Below the pieces are notes generated by a model. It saw only the letters and a list, made by a program, of their open reading frames with translations. It made no database searches and was not told where the DNA came from. Positions 43,321 to 54,536 of a DNA stretch of 64,000 bases are shown here, piece after piece. Origin of the DNA: Reticulitermes speratus (Eukaryota > Arthropoda > Insecta > Blattodea > Rhinotermitidae); the NCBI GenBank assembly GCA_021186555.1, contig JAJKFL010000005.1, positions 5,092,321 to 5,156,320 of the forward strand. The letters run 5' to 3'. Made by a program: the position numbers and the translations under genes. Positions within the stretch are counted from its first letter, which is position 1, and each line of letters starts with the position of its first letter.

Positions 43321-45925
43321 GAACATTTTGAACTAAGAGTCTATGTCTGCCTGCCATCAGCTAAACATTTTTAACTGAGAGTTTATGTCTGCCTGCCATC
43401 AGCTAAACATTTTGAACTGAGAGTCTATGTCTGCCTGCCATCAGCTAAACATTTTGAACTGAGAGTCTATGTCTGCCTGCCATCAGCTAAACATTTTGAA
43501 CTGAGAGTCTATGTCTGCCTGCATTCAGCTAAACATTTTGAACTAAGAGTGTATGTCTGCCTGCATTCAGATAAACATTTTGAACTAAGAGTCTATGTCT
43601 GCCTGCCATCAGCTAAATATTTTGAACTGAGAGTTTATGTCTGCCTGCCATCAGCTAAACATTTTGAACTAAGAGTCTATGTCTGCCTGCCATCAGCTAA
43701 ACATTTTGAACTAAGAGTCTATGTCTGCCTGCCATCAGCTAAACATTTTGAACTAAGAGTCTATGTCTGCCTGCCATCAGCTAAATATTTTGAACTAAGA
43801 GTCTATGTCTGCCTGCCATCAGCTAAACATTTTGAACTGAGAGTCTATGTCTGCCTGCCATCAGCTAAACATTTTGAACTGAGAGTCTATGTCTGCCTGC
43901 ATTCAGCTAAACATTTTGAACTAAGAATCTATGTCTGCCTGCATTCAGATAAACATTTTGAACTAAGAGTCTATGTCTGCCTGCCATCAGCTAAATATTT
44001 TGAACTGAGAGTTTATGTCTGCCTGCCATCAGCTAAACATTTTGAACTAAGAGTCTATGTCTGCCTGCCATCAGCTAAACATTTTGAACTAAGAGTCTAT
44101 GTCTGCCTGCCATCAGCTAAACATTTTGAACTAAGAGTCTATGTTTGCCTGCCATCAGCTTAACATTTTGAACTAAGAGTCTATGTCTGCCTGCCATCAG
44201 CTAAACATTTTGAACTAAGAGTCTATGTCTGCCTGCCATCAGCTAAATATTTTGAACTAAGAGTCTATGTCTGCCTGCCATCAGCTAAATATTTTGAACT
44301 GAGAGTTTATGTCTGCCTGCCATCAGCTAAACATTTTGAACTAAGAGTCTATGTCTGCCTGCCATCAGCTAAACATTTTGAACTAAGAGTCTATGTCTGC
44401 CTGCCATCAGCTAAACATTTTGAACTAAGAGTCTATGTCTGCCTGCCATCAGCTAAATATTTTGAACTAAGAGTCTATGTCTGCCTGCCATCAGCTAAAC
44501 ATTTTGAACTGAGAGTCTATGTCTGCCTGCCATCAGCTAAACATTTTGAACTGAGAGTCTATGTCTGCCTGCATTCAGCTAAACATTTTGAACTAAGAAT
44601 CTATGTCTGCCTGCATTCAGATAAACATTTTGAACTAAGAGTCTATGTCTGCCTGCCATCAGCTAAATATTTTGAACTGAGAGTTTATGTCTGCCTGCCA
44701 TCAGCTAAACATTTTGAACTAAGAGTCTATGTCTGCCTGCCATCAGCTAAACATTTTGAACTAAGAGTCTATGTCTGCCTGCCATCAGCTAAACATTTTG
44801 AACTAAGAGTCTATGTTTGCCTGCCATCAGCTTAACATTTTGAACTAAGAGTCTATGTCTGCCTGCCATCAGCTAAACATTTTGAAAAAAGAGTCTATGT
44901 CTGCCTGCCATCACCTAAACATTTTGAACTAAGAGTCTATGTCTGCCTGCCATCAGCTAAACATTTTGAACTAAGAGTGTATGTCTGCCTGCCATCACCT
45001 AAACATTTTGAACTAAGAGTCTATGTCTGCCTGCCATCAGCTAAACATTTTGAACTGAGAGTCTATGTCTGCCTGCCATCAGCTAAACATTTTCAACTAA
45101 GAGTCTATGTCTGCCTGCCATCAGCTAAACATTTTGAACTAAGAGTCTATGTCTGCCTGCCATCAGCTAAACATTTTCAACTAAGAGTCTATATCTGCCT
45201 GCCATCAGCTAAACATTTTGAACTAAGAGTCTATGTCTGCCTGCCATCAGCTAAACATTTTGAACTAAGAGTCTATGTCTGCCTGCCATCAGCTAAACAT
45301 TTTGAACTAAGAGTCTATGTCTGCCTACCATCAGCTAAACATTGAGTCTATGTCTGCCTGCCATCAGCTAAACATTTTGAACTAAGAGTCTATGTCTGCC
45401 TGCCATCAGCTAAATATTTTGAACTAAGAGTCTATGTCTGCCTGCCATCAGCTAAACATTTTGAACTAAGAGTCTATGTCTGCCTGCCATCAGCTAAATA
45501 TTTTGAACTAAGAATCTATGTCTGCCTGCCATCAGCTAAACATTTTGAACTAAGAGTCTATGTCTGCCTGCCATCAGCTAAACATTTTGAACTAAGAGTC
45601 TATGTCTGCCTGCCATCAGCTAAACATTTTGAACTAAGAGTCTATGTCTGCCTGCCATCAGCTAAATATTTTGAACTAAGAGTCTATGTCTGCCTGCCAT
45701 CAGCTAAAGAATTTTTAACTAAGAGTCTATGTCTGCCTGCCATCAGCTAAAGAATTTTGAACTAAGAGTCTATGTCTGCCTGCCATCAGCTAAAGAATTT
45801 TTAACTAAGAGTCTATGTCTGCCTGCCATCAGCTAAAGAATTTTGAACTAAGAGTCTATGTCTGCCTGCCATCAGCTAAAGAATTTTGAACTAAGAGTCT
45901 ATGTCTGCCTGCCATCAGCTAAACA
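43321..45925. repeat. tandem array 8, period 42 bp, about 62 units, with higher-order structure
   Basis: The unit is AAGAGTCTATGTCTGCCTGC plus CATCAGCTAAACATTTTGAACT. 42 is a multiple of three, so frames of 204 and 122 codons (YVCLPSAKHFELRV repeated) stay open by chance; no start context, signal or homology supports a protein. Marker variants recur at 672-bp spacing (16 units). Units near the right end (45.70-45.90 kb) change to AAAGAATTTTTAACT or AAAGAATTTTGAACT. Confidence 0.97.
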
Positions 45926-46287
45926 CCCTACCGCTATTGGCGTCTTTTTGCCTTGGTTTAGTTAAGTAACGAACGTAACGGTCGCCACCCCAACAACTAG
46001 TCCCTCAGTGTCCTGCATTGACTGCTTCTCGTTTCAAACAAATATTCAGTTATTCGGTTTTAATTTTCTGACTGCAGTAATTTTTACATTATATCAATTC
46101 ATGATAAAATCTACATTACGCAATGTTCACATTACTCCTCTGTTACATTTACAGACACTTTACAGTATAATGTCGTAACACTAGGAACACATCTTTCACT
46201 ATCTGCACTTCTTAAATATTTAAAGAAATTAGAAATAAAAATTTTTCATAATTTACATCAAATATTTCCGCTGGTCGTATAATTATT
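45926..46287. other. spacer between two arrays, nothing recognised
   Basis: AT-rich single-copy-looking sequence. Confidence 0.4.
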
Positions 46288-48499
46288 TTAAAGTACAGTT
46301 ATGTGCACAGTGCTACAATAAAGTACAGTTATGTGCACAGTGCTACAATAAAGTACAGTTATGTGCACAGTGCTACAATAAAGTACAGTATGTGCACAGT
46401 GCTACAATAAAGTACAGTTATGTGCACAGTGCTACAATAAAGTACAGTTATGTGCACAGTGCTACAATAAAGTACAGTTATGTGCACAGTGCTACAATAA
46501 AGTACAGTTATGTGCGCAGTGCTACAATAAAGTACAGTTATGTGCACAGTGCTACAATAAATTACAGTTATGTACACAGAGCTAAAATAAAGTAGTTATG
46601 TGCACAGAGCTAAAATAAAGTAGTTATGTGCACAGTGCTACAATAAAGTACAGTTATGTGCACAGTGCTACAATAAAGTACAGTTATGTGCACAGTGCTA
46701 CAATAAAGTACAGTTATGTGCACAGTGCTACAATAAAGTACAGTTATGTGCACAGTGCTACAATAAAGTACAGTTTTGTGCACAGTGCTACAATAAAGTA
46801 CAGTTATGTGCACAGTGCTACAATAAAGTACAGTTATGTGCACAGTGCTACAACAAAGTACAGTTATGTGCACAGAGCTAAAATAAAGTAGTTATGTGCA
46901 CAGTGCTACAATAAAGTAGTTATGTGCACTGTGCTACAATAAAGTAGTTATATGCACAGTGCTACAATAAAGTACAGTTATGTGCACAGAGCTAAAATAA
47001 AGTAGTTATGTGCACAGTGCTACAATAAAGTAGTTATGTGCACAGTGCTACAATAAAGTAGTTATGTGCACAGTGCTACAATAAAGTAGTTATGTGCACA
47101 GTGCTACAATAAAGTACAGTTATGTGCACAGAGCTAAAATAAAGTAGTTATGTGCACAGTGCTACAATAAAGTACAGTTATGTGCACAGAGCTACAATAA
47201 AGTAGTTATGTGCACAGTGCTACAATAAAGTAGTTATGTGCACAGTGCTACAATAAAGTAGTTATGTGCACAGAGCTACAATAAAGTAGTTATGTGCACA
47301 GTGCTACAATAAAGTAGTTATGTGCACAGTGCTACAATAAAGTAGTTATGTGAACAGTGCTACAATAAAGTAGTTATGTGCACAGTGCTACAATAAAGTA
47401 GTTATGTTCACAGTGCTACAATAAAGTACAGTTATGTGCACAGAGCTACAATAAAGTACAGTTATGTGCACAGTGCTACAATAAAGTACAGTTATGTGCA
47501 CAGTGCTACAATAAAGTACAGTTATGTGCACAGTGCTACAATAAAGTAGTTATGTGCACAGTGCTACAATAAAGTAGTTATGTGCACAGAGCTAAAATAA
47601 AGTAGTTATGTGCACAGTGCTACAATAAAGTACAGTTATGTGCACAGTGCTACAATAAAGTACAGTTATGTGCACAGTGCTACAATAAAGTACAGTTATG
47701 TGCACAGTGCTACAATAAAGTACAGTTATGTGCACAGTGCTACAATAAAGTACAGTTATGTGCACAGTGCTACAATAAAGTACAGTTATGTGCACAGTGC
47801 TACAATAAAGTACAGTTATGTGCACAGTGCTACAATAAAGTACAGTTATGTGCACAGTGCTACAATAAAGTACAGTTATGTGCACAGTGCTACAATAAAG
47901 TACAGTTATGTGCACAGTGCTACAATAAAGTACAGTTATGTGCACAGTGCTACAATAAAGTACAGTTATGTGCACAGTGCTACAATAAAGTACAGTTTTG
48001 TGCACAGTGCTACAATAAAGTACAGTTATGTGCACAGTGCTACAATAAAGTACAGTTATGTGCACAGTGCTACAATAAAGTACAGTTATGTGCACAGTGC
48101 TACAATAAAGTACAGTTTTGTGCACAGTGCTACAATAAAGTACAGTTATGTGCACAGTGCTACAATAAAGTACAGTTTTGTGCACAGTGCTACAATGAAG
48201 TACAGTTATGTGCACAGTGCTACAATAAAGTACAGTTTTGTGCACAGTGCTACAATAAAGTACAGTTTTTTGCACAGTGCTACAATAAAGTACAGTTATG
48301 TGCACAGTGCTACAATAAAGTACAGTTTTGTGCACAGTGCTACAATAAAGTACAGTTATGTGCACAGTGCTACAATAAAGTACAGTTTTGTGCACAGTGC
48401 TACAATAAAGTACAGTTTTGTGCACAGTGCTACAATAAAGTACAGTTATGTGCACAGTACTACAATAAAGTACAGTTTTGTGCACAGTGCTACAATAAG
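46288..48499. repeat. tandem array 9, period 30 bp with 28-bp variants, about 75 units
   Basis: The unit is TACAATAAAGTACAGTTATG plus TGCACAGTGC, containing the palindrome TGTGCACA. A 28-bp variant lacking CA (AAGTAGTTATG) is interspersed between 46.59 and 47.62 kb; 47.63-48.49 kb is uniform 30-bp. The uniform block is open for 297 codons on both strands at once (MHSATIKYSYV and VHITVLYCST repeats), a consequence of a 10-codon period, not evidence for genes. Confidence 0.97.
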
Positions 48500-48649
48500 A
48501 TAATATTAAACGCCAAATTTTTAACCCGAATTATGCACAGTTTACATTCCTTCACAGGCAAAATGCATAAATATTTCGAGCAGAATACTTTGTTTTCATT
48601 TATACGGCATGATCTAGCACTAAGTGAAAATACTGGTCATATAATACAA

Positions 48650-48915
48650 TTAGCACTGCGCTACAAGCCAGAAGATCGCGGGTTAGATTCCCGGTGGTGT
48701 CATTGGGATTTTTCGTTGATTTAATCCTTCCGGTCGCACTATGGCCCTGGGGTCGACTCAACACCTAACAGAAATGAGTACCAGGAATATTTCCTGGGGG
48801 GTAAAGACGGCCGTGTGTAGGGCTGACAACACTGCCACTTTCATGTGCCGATTGTCTAGAAATTCTGCGAGCCTCAACCTCCTGGAGCCTGTCCAGGCCT
48901 GTATAGGGATAGCTG
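48650..48915 (+). mobile_element. SINE family C, 5'-truncated
   Basis: Begins AGCACTGCGCTACAAGCCAG, with B-box-like GGGTTAGATTCCCGG, complete body and CCTGTATAGGGATAGCTG end. Confidence 0.82.
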
Positions 48916-49305
48916 TATACTACAGTTAAATGGGTAAACATACAAGTGTTTTAAACGTGATTGGATTTCCTGTTGACGGAATTCACTCAGTTACTAAGAC
49001 AAGGCTTATTATTTTGATGTCCGAGATATTCCTGTTTTAGTGTCAGCGTTGGTCGCAGGTAACATAAACTGTGCTTTATAGAGGGTATTGCTCAGTCTGT
49101 TTAAGTAGTCAGCTGTACGGTGACACGGCTCTCTGTCTTCACTTCAACACAGCATATCAAGTAGATAACATACTTGCCAATTCTCATTTAAGCTTAGCAC
49201 CTTCCTTTGTACCCTTTGTTTACAAACCTCTTCCCCAACACTGACGTTCTTTTGAACTCGAGCTGCAAAATGTGTGTATATGTGCTGGATAGCTGGTTCA
49301 AGCTA
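48916..49305. other. no recognisable feature
   Basis: No repeat partner or frame. Confidence 0.3.
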
Positions 49306-49308
49306 ATA

Positions 49309-49493
49309 CGGTCGAACTCGGTTACAACGTCATGAAAGGGACTGAATATTTTGTGTCTTTATAAACGAGTGTCGTTATAACCGAGTAGTGTAATGTTATG
49401 GTTAACAGCGAGGAATTAATTGGTACCACAGAATATCTAACGCTATAAGCGAGGTGTCGTATAACCCAATGTCGTTATAACTGGGTTCGACTG
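49309..49493 (+). mobile_element. MITE, pogo-like, copy 2
   Basis: Opposite orientation to 3744-3928. The left end GGTCGAACTCGGTTACAACG and the right end GTTATAACTGGGTTCGACTG are inverted repeats; TA follows at 49494-49495. Internal similarity to copy 1 is clear throughout (AAAGGGACTGAATATT, AAACGAGTGTCGTTATAA). Confidence 0.75.
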
Positions 49494-49495
49494 TA

Positions 49496-49976
49496 TTTCG
49501 TAAACAGAGAATTAGGCATCAATCCCAGTTCATGTAAAATTCGATCATGATAGCAAAAGTAACTCAGAAATTTGTAGAATATACATTACACCTTCAAGGC
49601 CCAATGGTTAGTTTATATACCACCAAGTTTACCATTTAAAAAAATCTACGTTTTGCCCAGAGTGCGGTTATGTGTTTGGTATGGATATAAGAACAAAATA
49701 AAAAAAGATAAAACGAACAAAAATTCTCGTACAAAACACTATGTGATCACTCTTTGTAACCGAGACAGTGTGTTTACTGCGCGGTACGAATGAATCTAAA
49801 TACATTTCAGGTTAATTTTCGTCTTTCAAGGGTTAATGTGAAAGGAACTACGTCCCTTTAGGATGTTGGCTCTCTAGCACACGAAATGAAAAAGGTATTG
49901 TCACCTCACGATAACCCACTCTTGTAGCCAATAATTTACGTTCAGTACACCAAAATTTGTCTGAAATAGCAGGGTG
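49496..49976. other. no recognisable feature
   Basis: AT-rich, nothing recognised. Confidence 0.3.
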
Positions 49977-49991
49977 GTAAACGTAAGTAGA

Positions 49992-50267
49992 CTGCGCTAC
50001 AAACCGGAACGTCGCGGGTTCGATTCCCGATGGTGTCACTGGAATTTTTCATTGACATAATCGTTTCGGTCGCACTATGGCCCTGGGGTCGACTCAGTCT
50101 CTAACAGAAATTAGTACCAGGAATCTTTCCTGGGGGGTAAAGGCGGCCGGTGCGTAGGGCTGACAACCTTACCACCTTCATGTGCCGATTGTCTAAAAAA
50201 TCTGGGAGCCTCAACCTCCTGGATCCCTAAGGGCCTGTCAAGGCCTGTAATGGGATTGCTTTACCTT
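49992..50267 (+). mobile_element. SINE family C, 5'-truncated, 14-bp TSD
   Basis: Starts at CTGCGCTACAAACCGGAACG, with B-box-like GGGTTCGATTCCCGATGG and the whole body, ending in TTGCTTTACCTT. Duplication TAAACGTAAGTAGA at 49978-49991 and 50268-50281 shows the truncated form inserted as such. Confidence 0.92.
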
Positions 50268-50281
50268 TAAACGTAAGTAGA

Positions 50282-51320
50282 ATGCTTTGTACTGCACCTC
50301 CTATTGGTTGGTGGCTAACCCGTAGAGAGCTGAGACACGGTGAAAACGATACAAAAACCCAGGTCCGTGTTTCAAGTGGGTTAAACTACCTTTCCTTGAG
50401 CTAGGTCATGGTGGAGAAAGAGGCGACGAAGTGAAAACGTATAGAATCTCTTGCTGGTTGACTGGCTGGCTGTGCAATGCTGACTTAATTGCAATGGTGC
50501 TTGAGAGTTCAGTAAACTGCTGACTAGCTGCGTTGTACTATTCTTCCATGGCGCCGAGCAAAACAGAAAGGAAAATCAAAAAAATAATTGAAAAACAAGT
50601 TGAGAAAATGTCTGCAGGGCGTAATATTTCTGGCACCTTAGCTCTGTCATTGCCCCTAGATTTTAAATTCGTAAAAAAAAAAAAAACTTCAAAGAAAAAG
50701 GAAAATGCGAGTAGATTTAAATACGATGTCCCACGTTTCACACAACACACGATCAACATGACGTCAACGTGGTAATTTACAATCGATCATGCTCGATTTT
50801 TATGTTTTGAACATAAACTATTTCTTCGGCCTCAGCTAGTACCTCAAACAGAACACAGTTTCTCAGTTACAAAGACCAATAAAGGCGAGATATTATAAAT
50901 GCAGGTAGGTCTTCATATAAAGTGTTTGTTACTTTGTTTCGACTTTAAAGAAAATCGGACTACAGTGACAAATTTGAGTAAAAGTCCTAAATATGAAATT
51001 TTACGAGAACTGTCCGGCGCGAGTCGTCCAGACATGATGAAGAGTTTAGCAAACTGTTTTAAGTAAGTGCTCAAAATTAAAATAACATTAAACAAATAAC
51101 ACTTAATGTCGTCAGAGAGGCATCACAAAGACTTGGGCCACGACAAACATTGCTACTGCGGACTCAAAACCAGTTCGCTGACTGGGCCTATGTCCTGCTT
51201 TTCCTTTGTTTTCTCCAGTACCTACAGACATTAATAGGGGACCCCCCCCCCACTGAAATGTTAAATTTAACACAAACGTCTCTAAGACTCGACTGTAAAC
51301 GAATAAATTGAAGCAATGAT
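50282..51320. other. no recognisable feature
   Basis: A lysine-rich 80-codon frame at 50533-50775 passes over an A13 run and has no recognisable domain. A short C-run lies at 51242-51251. Confidence 0.3.
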
Positions 51321-51541
51321 TTCACGCTTCTGCCGCGATGTTACTGATATCTGCGCTCATTTTTGGATATTACGCAGCGTCGAGTGGTAATCCTTTACGG
51401 ACGTTTCGGGAAAACGTATCGGTCCCATCTTTAAGGGTCAAGACTTCTTTACCCTTGAAGTTTGGACTGATACGTTGTCCCGAAACGTCTGTAAAGGATT
51501 ACCACTCGACGCTACGTAATATGTAAGAAGAACGCAGATCT
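51321..51541. mobile_element. fold-back element, copy 3, best-preserved arms
   Basis: Left arm from ATTTCACGCTTCTGCCGCGA through GCAGCGTCGAGTGGTAATCC; the right arm is its inverse (GGATTACCACTCGACGCTAC). Long arm segments match almost perfectly. Both arms carry hammerhead-like halves: plus strand CCTTGAAG, stem II GGAC/GTCC, GAAACGTC with stem I TTTAC/GTAAA; minus strand GATGGGACCG with TCCCGAAACGTC. Confidence 0.8.
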
Positions 51542-51745
51542 CATTCATTCATTCATTCATTCTGCAGTCTGTCTTACGTCAGGTCCGTAGCCTCTTCCAA
51601 ACCGAGTTCTCCAATGAGTGCGATCTAGTGCTTCCTCTTTCAGTTCCCAGTATCCTCTCTTTTCCTTAAGGTCATCCAGTAGCTGCTTACGTCTTCTCCC
51701 TCGTCTTCCCGTCATTTCTATCCTTCCTTCTAACTTTCGCCTTTG
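51541..51745 (-). mobile_element. LINE family 2, 3' end, AATG tail
   Basis: Minus-strand translation RKLEGRIEMTGRRGRRRKQL, LDDLKEKRGYWELKEEALDR, THWRTRFGRGYGPDVRQTAE then a stop. The tail is (AATG)n at about 51543-51561 (ATTC on plus). Open for 60 codons; a close match to the copy at 35.4 kb. Confidence 0.85.
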
Positions 51746-51759
51746 TCTAAGCACCATAC

Positions 51760-52040
51760 CATGAAGATTTTGTAACTTCCAAGTATTTTAGATTGCCATA
51801 TTAAATGGAGGTGGGTGGTCATTTTCACGCTCCAGCCGCATTAATCCGAAAAAAAGGGCGCTCTGACGGATAAGGCAGTGAAGATAAACCTGTGCTTGTA
51901 TCTGGACTCGAATCACGGCATTTCAGCTCTAAGGTTATTACTGTGTTGAGATGGTCCTGACACTAGCCACTTATTTAATGATGATGTTTCATTCTGACGT
52001 TTGGTATACGGTTGTGCCACCTTTAATAACAGTACTTAAC
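51760..52040. other. no recognisable feature
   Basis: Nothing recognised. Confidence 0.3.
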
Positions 52041-52768
52041 ACCGCCAACACAACTTCTTATTGTTATTAATAATAATCAGCCATATCATCTCATAGCAAC
52101 ATGTTTCGACTATATTAATTCATCAACAGGCTAAACGAATAAGCATAAAAACGTAAAGATACTAAAATGTATAAGATTGTAGAAAGTTATTGTATTATTT
52201 TTATATAATTAATGTTATAATTATATAATTATTATAATAGAGAATTCTATGTTATAAGAATTTTGTAAGGCCAAGATTTCAATACAAAGTGACGCGTAAC
52301 TTCTTATAATTTTATACATTTTGAGTATGTTTATAATTTTATACATTTTTAATTTTACACATTTTCAGTATGTTTATAATTTTATACATTTTTAGTATGT
52401 TTCTAATTTTATACATTTTTAGTATGTTTATAATTTTATAAATTTTTAGTATGTTTATAATTTTATACATTTTTAGTATGTTTATAATTTTATAAAATTT
52501 TTAGTATGTTTATAATTTTATACATTTTTAGTATGTTTATAATTTTATACATTTTTAGTATGTTTATAATTTTATACATTTTTAGTATGTTTATAATTTT
52601 ATACATGTTTAGTATGTTTATAATTTTATACATTTTTAGTATGTTTATAATTTTATACTTGTTGGTTTTGGCTGAGGACTATTTGGTGCAGTCGAAACAA
52701 GTTGCTACGAGATGATGCGACTATAATTAATAATAATAATAATAACAACAAGTTGTGTTGACGGTGTG
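52041..52768. repeat. inverted-repeat element enclosing array 10, hammerhead-like arms HH12/HH13
   Basis: Arms 52041-52115 and 52691-52768 are inverted copies (ACACAACTT, TTGTTATTAATAATAA, CATCTCATAGCAACATG landmarks). The left arm on minus has a CTGTTGA core, GTCGAAACATGTT and stem I TAGC/GCTA. The right arm on plus has CTGAGGA (52672-52678), GACT/AGTC and GAAACAAGTT. They point outward, with AT-rich sequence and a 27-bp array between. Confidence 0.75.
52302..52660. repeat. tandem array 10, period 27 bp, about 12 units
   Basis: The unit is ATGTTTATAATTTTATACAT plus TTTTAGT, AT-rich, inside the inverted-repeat element. The frame of MFIILYIFS repeats is an artefact of the period. Confidence 0.92.
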
Positions 52769-52956
52769 GAGGACAGTTATTATGATATTGTTTGAGGTGG
52801 CCACATTATATGATGTGGCAATAAACAGGCAGATGTTTACGAACAGCGAGTAGATACGGACTAGGAAGGAGGCGGTTACGGCTACTTAAGATACCATTTC
52901 GAAATTAAACTGAAGGGTCAGAGGCATGTCACGACACACCGTAGTGTAGCCGGTAA

Positions 52957-53251
52957 ACGGTAAAAGTTCACCCTGTAACAGGCGATGAAAAGGCCCGGGG
53001 GTGGGGAAAGAGGTATATGTACCTATACTCTTTCTTTAACCTCGGCGCTAGATGTGAGTGGGTAGTCAACTCCACGCCCCCGTCGCTTTACCCCGGGAAA
53101 GAGACTCGGTGCCCATTGTACAGGAAGCTAGGTGGGCCCCAGGTCCGGTCTGCACGGATGTGGAAAAACTCGGTCCTATCGTGATTCGATCCCCGGACCG
53201 TCCAACCCGTAGCGAGTCATCTAAACCGACTGAGCTCTCCCGGCTCACAGG
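52957..53251 (-). mobile_element. SINE family B, full-length, 11-bp TSD
   Basis: Minus strand: A-box-like GAGCTCAGTCGGTTTAGATG and B-box-like CGGGGATCGAATCACG, then the body. Duplication GTAGCCGGTAA at 52946-52956 and 53252-53262. Confidence 0.9.
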
Positions 53252-53477
53252 GTAGCCGGTAACCTGGGCGATATTCGAACTACGTAGTGACCATATACAA
53301 GTCTAGAACATACCGCTATGTTAAAGTACTCGAGAAGATTGAAAAAAGTTCTTTATCAATTACGTACAGTTATCGGTCATGACATTTGGACATCAGGAGG
53401 AGAAAGTTATAGGAGGCTGCAAAAATCTTCATAAGGAGGCGCTTCATGATGGTGACCCCTCGCCAAATATTCTGATG

Positions 53478-53752
53478 ACAAAATCAAGGAGAATGAGATG
53501 GAAGGAGCCTCAGACACGCACTGGGGCGAAGGGAAATGGATACAATATTTTCTTAGGGAAATATCAGGTAAAGAGACCACTTGCAAGATCTAGGTGTAAA
53601 TGACAATGTAGAGTAATATTAAATATGGCTCAGGATAGGGACAAGTGGCAGGCTTTTGTGAACACGGTAATGAACCTTCGGGGTTGCATGACATACGGGA
53701 ATTTGTTGATTAGCTGACGGAAATATTGGCTTCTCACGAAGGACTCTTAATC
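53478..53752 (+). mobile_element. LINE family 1, 3' end, degenerate
   Basis: AAAATCAAGGAGAATGAGAT, then the AAGAGACCACTTGCAAGATC region, MAQDRDKWQAFVNTVMNLRG in translation, and a 3' untranslated part ending TTCTCACGAAGGACTC. About 40 bp is deleted around the usual DWIDLA position. Confidence 0.75.
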
Positions 53753-53764
53753 TAAGGAAATAAT

Positions 53765-54536
53765 TATATTTCATAAAGAAAAATCACAAAAGTTATCCAG
53801 AGAATATACAAGAATCAAATACGTTTAGGCAGGCGTTAAAGGCAGATTATTTTAAGGGCAGCGTGTTGTAACACTGGGAAACAGTTACTGACGTTTTAAT
53901 TTTTCGACTCTCTGATCCTGAAGATGGAGACCATCAGAAGAAGTTGCAACCATATACCACACGACACTTTCCCACATCCCAGAAGACTTGAATCTTCATA
54001 ACCACCGCTGAGAGAATCTACAATAGGGTACAGATGTGATCAATGGACTCTAACTGACAGTACTGTGTGTTCTGGGAATGATGGAAAGTTCAAAATCTGT
54101 GCAGCATTGCACCTCCTATCAAGACCTCAGCACAAAGAAGCAATACGTGACGGATCGTCTAGGAACTTTCCGTGGAAACTGTGCACTGGACAGCAAGTGG
54201 ATGTCCCTAGATTCAATTCGTTCAAGTACACCATTACAATTACTTGGCAGGGAAGCACATTATACTGGACACATATTCTGACAAGATGCAAGCAGTTTGG
54301 CCAAACTCCATGGGATATTCGTCCTTGGGAATCTAACTGGAGGTGTCTTATTCAAGAAATTCACATGATGTACACGGATCCGAAAGGTACACTATATCGT
54401 CGCCTTCACAGGAACCAGACACTGAGCTGTGTCTCCAGTTCACATCCTCAGACTTCAATTTCTTCAAAGTCAGTTACAATCTGGAAATCAATCTTGACAA
54501 TTATTCTGCATATTTGCGAAGACCTTCAATTTTTAA
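53765..54536. other. unassigned; overlapping frames, decayed hammerhead-like half at 53918
   Basis: CCTGAAGATGGAGAC at 53918 matches the 5' half of HH3, but no GAAAC half follows. Between 54065 and 54550 three overlapping plus-strand frames of 67-181 codons occur. I recognise no domain and the longest runs into dispersed repeat G, which argues against a gene. Confidence 0.3.

Noticed and set aside
43549-44163. 204-codon frame of repeated YVCLPSAKHFELRV
   Set aside because: A 42-bp period is a multiple of three; the frame ends wherever one unit mutates.
47592-48503. Two antiparallel 297-codon frames
   Set aside because: A 30-bp period with no stop in the unit on either strand; not evidence of coding.
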